Below, one piece after another: positions 59,591-64,000 of a stretch of DNA of 64,000 nt. A model generated the notes under the pieces. The model saw only the letters and a program-made list of their open reading frames with translations, was not told the DNA's origin and did no database searches. The DNA comes from Bacteroides sp. (GTDB taxonomy: Bacteria > Bacteroidota > Bacteroidia > Bacteroidales > Bacteroidaceae): assembly GCA_017621035.1 (NCBI GenBank), contig JAGATY010000013.1:1-64000 (forward strand). Direction: 5' to 3'. A program made the translations under genes and the position numbers. Within the stretch, counting starts at the first letter, position 1, and each line of letters begins with the position of its first letter.

Positions 59591-61258
59591 CTACATATTT
59601 CTCACCACCCCCACAATGTCCGCCCCCTCCTCGGCTCCCATCTTCCTGCGGATGGAGGTCTTGCGGACATAGACGGTGCCGGAGGTCTGTTGGGTGATGA
59701 CGGCTATCTCCTTGGTGGTGAAGCCGGCACAGAGGAGACAGCAGGTCTGAACCTCCTTTTCGGTGAGGAGGGTACCGAAGCGGGTGATGAGACGAGTGTA
59801 GAATCCGTTGTAGAGGCGGTCTATCATGGAGTAGAGGTCGGGCCAGAGGATGAGGCTATCGACGGATACTTGGTCGTTGCTGATTTCGGCGATGCGGCGG
59901 AGCAGGGCCTGATTCTGTGCGGTGGGTGTACCAGCCACGAGTCGGATGAGGCCGAGCTGTTGCAGGAGGATGCGCTTGACGAAGGCGTCGTCTTGCGGAG
60001 CGGCAGGGCTGTCGGTGGGGACTGCCTGTGCTTCCTCCAACATCCGGATAAGGGTATCGATACGGTCTTCGGCTTCGGCCAGTCGGGCAATGCGTTGGCG
60101 ATAGCGGTGACGGGCATAGATGCCTGCCAACAATACGACCACGATGATGATTCCGATATATATCTGTGTGCGTTGCTTCTGCAAGCGGATTTCCATCGCT
60201 GCCTCGTCCTTTACTTTCTGCTGGTCGTATTTTTCTTGCATTTCGATGAGGGTGCGGCTTTTGTCGAGTTTGGTGATGGAATCGTTGTATATCCATGCTT
60301 TATCTAAATTTAATATTGCATCCTTATATTGCTGTTTCTTGTATAGTATATCATAAATCTCTATATGGGCATTATGCAATGTATATAAATTATCAGACCC
60401 CAGTGCTTTATTAAAATAAAAATAAGCAGAATCTTGCATATTGAGATTCTTGTAAATTCGACCTATTGTCAAAAACAATTGTTCGCTTGCTCCCAAGGAA
60501 TTTTGATTTTGTAATTGTATAGCATTCTGGATATAAAATAAAGCAGAACGATAATCTTTCACTCTATTATACACTGCGGCGATTTCGCTTGTTAGACCAT
60601 ATAATTGCTTATATTCCTTTTTTTCTTTTGCCAAATTGATTGCCTTAGTGTAATAATCAATAGCGACTTGTCTATTTTTGTTTTTATAATTAATTCTTGC
60701 GATATATGCTAAAGAGGAAATGATTTGTTTGTTATCATTCCCTTTTTTCGCATATTCGAGGGCTTTCTGCGCTGCTTCCAATGCGTAATCGGTTAAGTTG
60801 CGATAACCGTAAACATTCCATAATCCTGCATAAATCAAATGCCCCAACTGATAATCCTCCGTATTTTCCACTTCCTCGGCAGCTTTTAAATAAAAGTCTT
60901 GCGCTTCCTCCACTTTCTTTTCCTCATTGTAAAGTGCCGCCCGATAGTAAAGCGCCAACGCCTTCCGTTGTGCATCTCCATGCTGCATGAAGTAAGGCAA
61001 AGCGATGTTTATCAACGAATCGCTCTGCGACTGATACAGTTTGTATTTCGCTTGCGTAGTAAACAACGCCCAAGTAGCCCGATTCAGTTCATCCCCCGGT
61101 ATATCCATCGTTTGAAGAATGTGCAAGGCACTATCGGGGTGAGGATACATCAAGGCTTCTGCCCGTTGCAGTTCGTCGCAAAGGGGAGCGTCGGCACCGG
61201 GGCGGGTGCATCCTGCCAGAGTCAGCAGGAACAGGAGGAGGATGAGGAGATGCTTCAT
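59591..61258 (-). CDS. Transmembrane one-component regulator: TPR sensor with LuxR-type HTH
   Basis: The 555-residue protein has a lipoprotein-like signal (LTLAGC, C17), TPR repeats over about residues 35-330 (for example EEKKVEEAQDFYLKAAEEVE, YRSALFYIQNAIQLQNQ), a transmembrane helix near 368-385 (IGIIIVVVLLAGIYA) followed by basic residues, a short coiled coil, and a C-terminal LuxR helix-turn-helix (LLTEKEVQTCCLLCAGFTTK, then TVYVRKTSIRRKM). The positive-inside rule puts the TPR outside and the HTH in the cytoplasm. It would sense a periplasmic protein or peptide and act directly on DNA. The neighbouring outer-membrane barrel gene is a candidate target. Confidence 0.88.
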   Translation of the reverse strand: MKHLLILLLFLLTLAGCTRPGADAPLCDELQRAEALMYPHPDSALHILQTMDIPGDELNRATWALFTTQAKYKLYQSQSDSLINIALPYFMQHGDAQRKALALYYRAALYNEEKKVEEAQDFYLKAAEEVENTEDYQLGHLIYAGLWNVYGYRNLTDYALEAAQKALEYAKKGNDNKQIISSLAYIARINYKNKNRQVAIDYYTKAINLAKEKKEYKQLYGLTSEIAAVYNRVKDYRSALFYIQNAIQLQNQNSLGASEQLFLTIGRIYKNLNMQDSAYFYFNKALGSDNLYTLHNAHIEIYDILYKKQQYKDAILNLDKAWIYNDSITKLDKSRTLIEMQEKYDQQKVKDEAAMEIRLQKQRTQIYIGIIIVVVLLAGIYARHRYRQRIARLAEAEDRIDTLIRMLEEAQAVPTDSPAAPQDDAFVKRILLQQLGLIRLVAGTPTAQNQALLRRIAEISNDQVSVDSLILWPDLYSMIDRLYNGFYTRLITRFGTLLTEKEVQTCCLLCAGFTTKEIAVITQQTSGTVYVRKTSIRRKMGAEEGADIVGVVRNM

Positions 61259-61284
61259 GCGGTTATCTTCGTTTTAATGACGAA

Positions 61285-61292
61285 CAAAGATA
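61285..61292 (-). promoter_or_regulatory. Putative -7 element of the TPR/LuxR gene
   Basis: TATCTTTG on the minus strand, 27 bp before the start codon. No TTTG lies at the usual -33 distance. Confidence 0.45.
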
Positions 61293-61324
61293 AGCGTTTT
61301 CATTGAGAAGAAAAAAGAAATAGG

Positions 61325-61628
61325 TTTGAAAAATACCTTCACATCCTTCACCGCATCGTAATGTATTGACGGATAGCTTGTTTGGGTGAAGCATGAAGCC
61401 AAAAACAGCTTTCACCATGTTTCACCGATTGGAGGAATTTCTACGAAAAACGGTGTTTTCCCACTGAGAAAACACCGTTTTACACCTTCTAACTCATCGT
61501 TTTCTCCGCCAAAAGTCGAATCGGCATGGTGAAACATGTGAAACTTGATGAAAGCATCCATGTTTCACCATTACACGCTATGAGTGAATGAGTTACGAGG
61601 CGGTGAAGGATGTGAAGGATGTTTTCGT
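61325..61628. repeat. Very long imperfect hairpin (about 300 bp)
   Basis: The outer arms at 61336-61361 and 61593-61618 are complementary at 25 of 26 positions. Weaker complementary blocks continue inward (TTTCACCATGTTTCACCGATT against AATCGG-ATGGTGAAACATGTG). The centre is a perfect 14-bp stem, AAAACGGTGTTTTC (61447-61460) with GAAAACACCGTTTT (61468-61481). It has no coding capacity and looks like a decayed foldback or MITE-like element, or a structured RNA. Confidence 0.75.
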
Positions 61629-61645
61629 ACTTAAATAAATTTTCC

Positions 61646-61809
61646 GCCCGACGGAGAGAGTATTAAAAAAACATCTACATTTTGTCATTCAGAGCGAAGC
61701 GAAGAATCTCGGATACATAAACGTGGATGTACACGAGATTCTTCCTCCCTACGGTCGTCTGAATGACAAATTGATAGGTGCTTTTGAATACGACACACCT
61801 CCGTCGGGC
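61646..61809. repeat. Nested hairpin with GCGAAGCGAAGAATCTCG core
   Basis: Three exact inverted pairs are nested: GCCCGACGGAG/CTCCGTCGGGC (61646-61656, 61799-61809), TTTGTCATTCAGA/TCTGAATGACAAA (61681-61693, 61758-61770) and GAAGAATCTCG/CGAGATTCTTC (61701-61711, 61734-61744). The middle block resembles the GTCATTCTGAGCGAAGCGAAGAATC repeat dispersed in many bacterial genomes. It lies just after the outer-membrane barrel gene and could end its transcript. Confidence 0.8.
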
Positions 61810-61837
61810 AAAAGTTAGAGAGAATTTATTTGAAAGA

Positions 61838-64000
61838 TTACATACGTGCCTTCTGGCTCTGTCCGGCTCCCGTACCGCGATACTTGCTCTTGGTGGGATT
61901 GAACTTGTAGCGGAAGGTGAGGCTGAGGGTGCGACGGCTGTCATCCTCCAATACCAGGGTGCGGCGGCCGCTATACAGCAGCGTGTACCTCGGACGGCTG
62001 TTGAACACATCGCTCACCTGGAGCTGCAGGCTCATCCGGTTGTTCATGAAACCTTTGTAAAGGGCGAGATTCATCCACCAGCCGTCTTTCAGCACCATAT
62101 TCAGATCCTGTCCCTCGGTACAATAATACCCGTTGGCATAGAGCAAGAAAGAATCCGAAAACTTGACGGTATTCGTCCACGAAAGGGTGGCACGGGGATT
62201 GTCGAACTTCTCCACGCCCCACGGCGTATCGACTTGGGTATCGTAGCCTTCCACCTGCACGCCCCAGCGCGGCATCCAGCGGCCGATGACGGGCGAGAGC
62301 ATGAGCGACGCGCTCAGTTGGTTGTAGGGGTCGATGTGCTTCTGCGTGAGCAGGCCGATGGCGGGATTGTCTTCCGTATAGATGCTATAATCATAGGTGA
62401 TGCCGTTCTCGATGTGCGCATAGGCGAGGGAGAGCATCACCCACCGCCACACGGCATTGAGCGACACCCGGTGCGAGGTAGTGGGTTGCAGCATGGGGTT
62501 GCCCGTCTCGTAAGTGTAGCGGTTGCCGTATGTGATGTTGCTCCGCAATTTCCAATACGAGGGGCGGCTGATGCCGGCACGGTAGGCCAACTGCATCTGT
62601 ACCTTGCCGAGGGTGGTGGAAAGGGCGAGCGAGGGAAAGAAGTGGTCGTACTTGCGGCTCTGCTCGTCCACCTTCTTACCATATTCATAATAGTCGGAAG
62701 TGATATGCTCATAACGGATTCCTGCCTGTGCCTGCACCTTGCCGAAGCTCCGGGCATATTCGGCAAAGGCGGAAATGCTATTATCCGTAATTTCACTGTC
62801 GTCATCGTTCAAGATACCTTCCAAGTTCTCATATCCGTTGATGCGTTGGGCATAGGTGTATTCGCTTCCGAAAGAAAGTTGTCCACCAGCCAACGGATGC
62901 GAGAGAATCAGCTTGGCGGCATAGAGTGAGTTCTCCATCCGGCTATGCGAAGTCACGGTCACTTCCTCGTCGCCCTCTACACTCCGGATGCTTTCTTCCG
63001 CCCAATTGTTCTCTCGGGTGTAGCCCCACATCCCGTCGGCATTGAAGTCGATGCTCCAATCCTTCACCTTCCCGTTATAATAAAGGTTAAGCTGATGATT
63101 GGTGGATTGGCGCTTTTGCTTCGAAGTCATTTCGCTGGTTTCGAAGAACGCATCATCCTTGGTCACTTCGGAACTCATCGGAAAACCATAATCGGCCTTT
63201 GGGGTACGGTCGAACTGATAACGAATACCGAAGGAGTGATTGGTGTCCAGCATATAGTTGGCCGAAAGTATGGCAGTCATATTTGAGCTCGACCACTTTT
63301 GGTCGCTATACGATTCCTGTGTCCATTGGTTCTCCAAGTAGCTATGTTGGATGAGCGTTTTCTTCTGCTTTCCTTCCGAGCCGGTACCGAACAGCATACC
63401 GCCCAAGTCGAAACCTCCCTTGCGATAGTTGAAATTGAACTGATTATCGAACGACCAATCCCATTGGTAGCTGGTGGAAGTGACATTGCTGAATCCGAAT
63501 CCCTCGCCTTGCGGCTTCTTGGTGTGGATGCGGACTACGGCCTTCACCTCGGCATCGTATCGGGCACCGGGGGTATGTACCACCTCCACCGACTTGATGT
63601 TGTCCGACGAAAGCTGCTCCAGTTCCGAAGCATTCCGCATCTTCCGCCCGTTGATGTAGACCTCCGCCTTTCCGCTTCCGAATACGTTCACACTTCCCCC
63701 TCCGGCACTCACATTCGGAATCTTGTCAAGCAGGTCGTTGGCATTGCCCGCCTTTTCCAGGAGCGTACCGGTCACGGTTGTCACCATGGCATCCCCCTTG
63801 GCACGGGTCACGGGCAGGTTGCCTTTCACTTCCACTTCGCCCAAGAGTTGTGCATCGGGCGTCATGCGGAGGGTGCCGAGGTTATCCGCCGTCACCTCTT
63901 TATATAATGTGACATACCCCACGGAGGAGATGCGGAGCAGTTCGCCCCTCTCCTCCCTCAACAGGCGGAAATTCCCCATTTCATCGGAAGTGGTCCCGGC
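61838..64000 (-). CDS. Outer-membrane beta-barrel / TonB-dependent receptor-like protein (5' end outside window)
   Basis: The frame is open to the window edge, so the N-terminus is missing. The visible 720 residues start in a carboxypeptidase-regulatory-like fold (DEMGNFRLLREERGELLRISSVGYV). A plug-like domain follows (GTLLEKAGNANDLLDKIPNV, VEVVHTPGARYDAEV), and then about 500 residues of barrel strands. This matches the outer-membrane beta-barrel family PF14905-type receptors of Bacteroidota. The barrel tail is basic (KYRGTGAGQSQKARM) rather than ending in an aromatic residue. It probably takes up a peptide or glycan ligand and may be controlled by the adjacent TPR/LuxR regulator. Confidence 0.9.
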   Translation of the reverse strand, partial: AGTTSDEMGNFRLLREERGELLRISSVGYVTLYKEVTADNLGTLRMTPDAQLLGEVEVKGNLPVTRAKGDAMVTTVTGTLLEKAGNANDLLDKIPNVSAGGGSVNVFGSGKAEVYINGRKMRNASELEQLSSDNIKSVEVVHTPGARYDAEVKAVVRIHTKKPQGEGFGFSNVTSTSYQWDWSFDNQFNFNYRKGGFDLGGMLFGTGSEGKQKKTLIQHSYLENQWTQESYSDQKWSSSNMTAILSANYMLDTNHSFGIRYQFDRTPKADYGFPMSSEVTKDDAFFETSEMTSKQKRQSTNHQLNLYYNGKVKDWSIDFNADGMWGYTRENNWAEESIRSVEGDEEVTVTSHSRMENSLYAAKLILSHPLAGGQLSFGSEYTYAQRINGYENLEGILNDDDSEITDNSISAFAEYARSFGKVQAQAGIRYEHITSDYYEYGKKVDEQSRKYDHFFPSLALSTTLGKVQMQLAYRAGISRPSYWKLRSNITYGNRYTYETGNPMLQPTTSHRVSLNAVWRWVMLSLAYAHIENGITYDYSIYTEDNPAIGLLTQKHIDPYNQLSASLMLSPVIGRWMPRWGVQVEGYDTQVDTPWGVEKFDNPRATLSWTNTVKFSDSFLLYANGYYCTEGQDLNMVLKDGWWMNLALYKGFMNNRMSLQLQVSDVFNSRPRYTLLYSGRRTLVLEDDSRRTLSLTFRYKFNPTKSKYRGTGAGQSQKARM

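Noticed and set aside
59690-60307. 205-codon plus-strand frame
   Set aside because: It is antisense to the TPR/LuxR gene; its acidic sequence is the complement of that coding region.
61778-62929. 383-codon plus-strand frame
   Set aside because: It is antisense to the outer-membrane barrel gene; its His/Gly-rich composition reflects the complement of barrel codons.

Overview
The window looks like a chromosomal segment of a gut Bacteroidales bacterium (Bacteroides, Phocaeicola or a close relative). Supporting signs are the TAnnTTTG / TTTG promoter elements before tRNA and housekeeping genes, many lipoproteins with Bacteroidota-style signal peptides, NigD-like, DUF5041-like and DUF6242-like proteins, tandem GH20 hexosaminidases, and an ArgF' transcarbamylase of the N-succinylornithine type. 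The species cannot be fixed from the sequence alone. No prophage, conjugative element, CRISPR array or rRNA operon is visible. The only mobile-element hint is a pair of 24-bp direct repeats at the far left edge that resembles an IS21-type end.

Layout. 0-7.7 kb (mostly minus strand): tRNA-Pro, M16 peptidase, lipoprotein cyclophilin, S9 peptidase, RluA-type pseudouridine synthase, FabG and a TetR regulator. 7.9 kb: initiator tRNA. 8.3-11.3 kb: a four-gene GntR/ABC-transporter operon with a probable operator. 11.6-13.9 kb: an EEP-family lipoprotein and a sialate O-acetylesterase. 14.5-21.4 kb: argR, a GNAT acyltransferase, argG, a PspC protein, argC, argD, a lipoprotein peptide deformylase and proC. 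21.5-25.4 kb: XRE-cupin regulator, acyl-CoA synthetase and M28 peptidase. 25.5-28.8 kb: two GH20 enzymes. 29-33.7 kb: tRNA-Gly and tRNA-Leu, a small lipoprotein, argH, an SRPBCC protein, pyrE, recX and prmC. 33.7-43 kb: ribD, two envelope proteins, uppS-bamA-skp-skp and murI. 43.3-46 kb: DUF2007, proB and proA. 46-52.7 kb: porin, argF', an exported protein, rhodanese, NigD-like protein, acyltransferase and ddl. 52.7-57.6 kb: rluD, PASTA protein, HAD hydrolase, rpmH, efp and an EamA transporter. 58.3-64 kb: a DUF4143 ATPase, a transmembrane TPR/LuxR regulator and an outer-membrane beta-barrel protein cut by the window edge.

The genes work together in three visible themes. Arginine and proline synthesis is spread over four loci (argR-GNAT-argG-argC-argD, proC, argH, proB-proA, argF'). 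ArgF' has Ser at residue 90 rather than Glu, which fits N-succinyl intermediates. Envelope building is represented by uppS, bamA, two Skp chaperones, murI, ddl, a porin and several lipoproteins. Glycan and peptide use is represented by GH20, sialate esterase, M16, M28 and S9 enzymes.

The most unusual signal is between the genes. Seven short tandem arrays, with unrelated unit sequences, all have a period of exactly 22 bp (at about 8.05, 14.2, 20.3, 21.4, 47.4, 56.35 and 56.5 kb). They occur in convergent, divergent and tandem gaps alike. Other gaps hold long imperfect hairpins (35.0 and 61.3-61.8 kb) and a cluster of short hairpins with centres mostly 40-45 bp apart (57.9-58.2 kb), beside a decayed 3' copy of the TPR/LuxR gene. 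I know of no described system that explains a shared 22-bp period without shared sequence.
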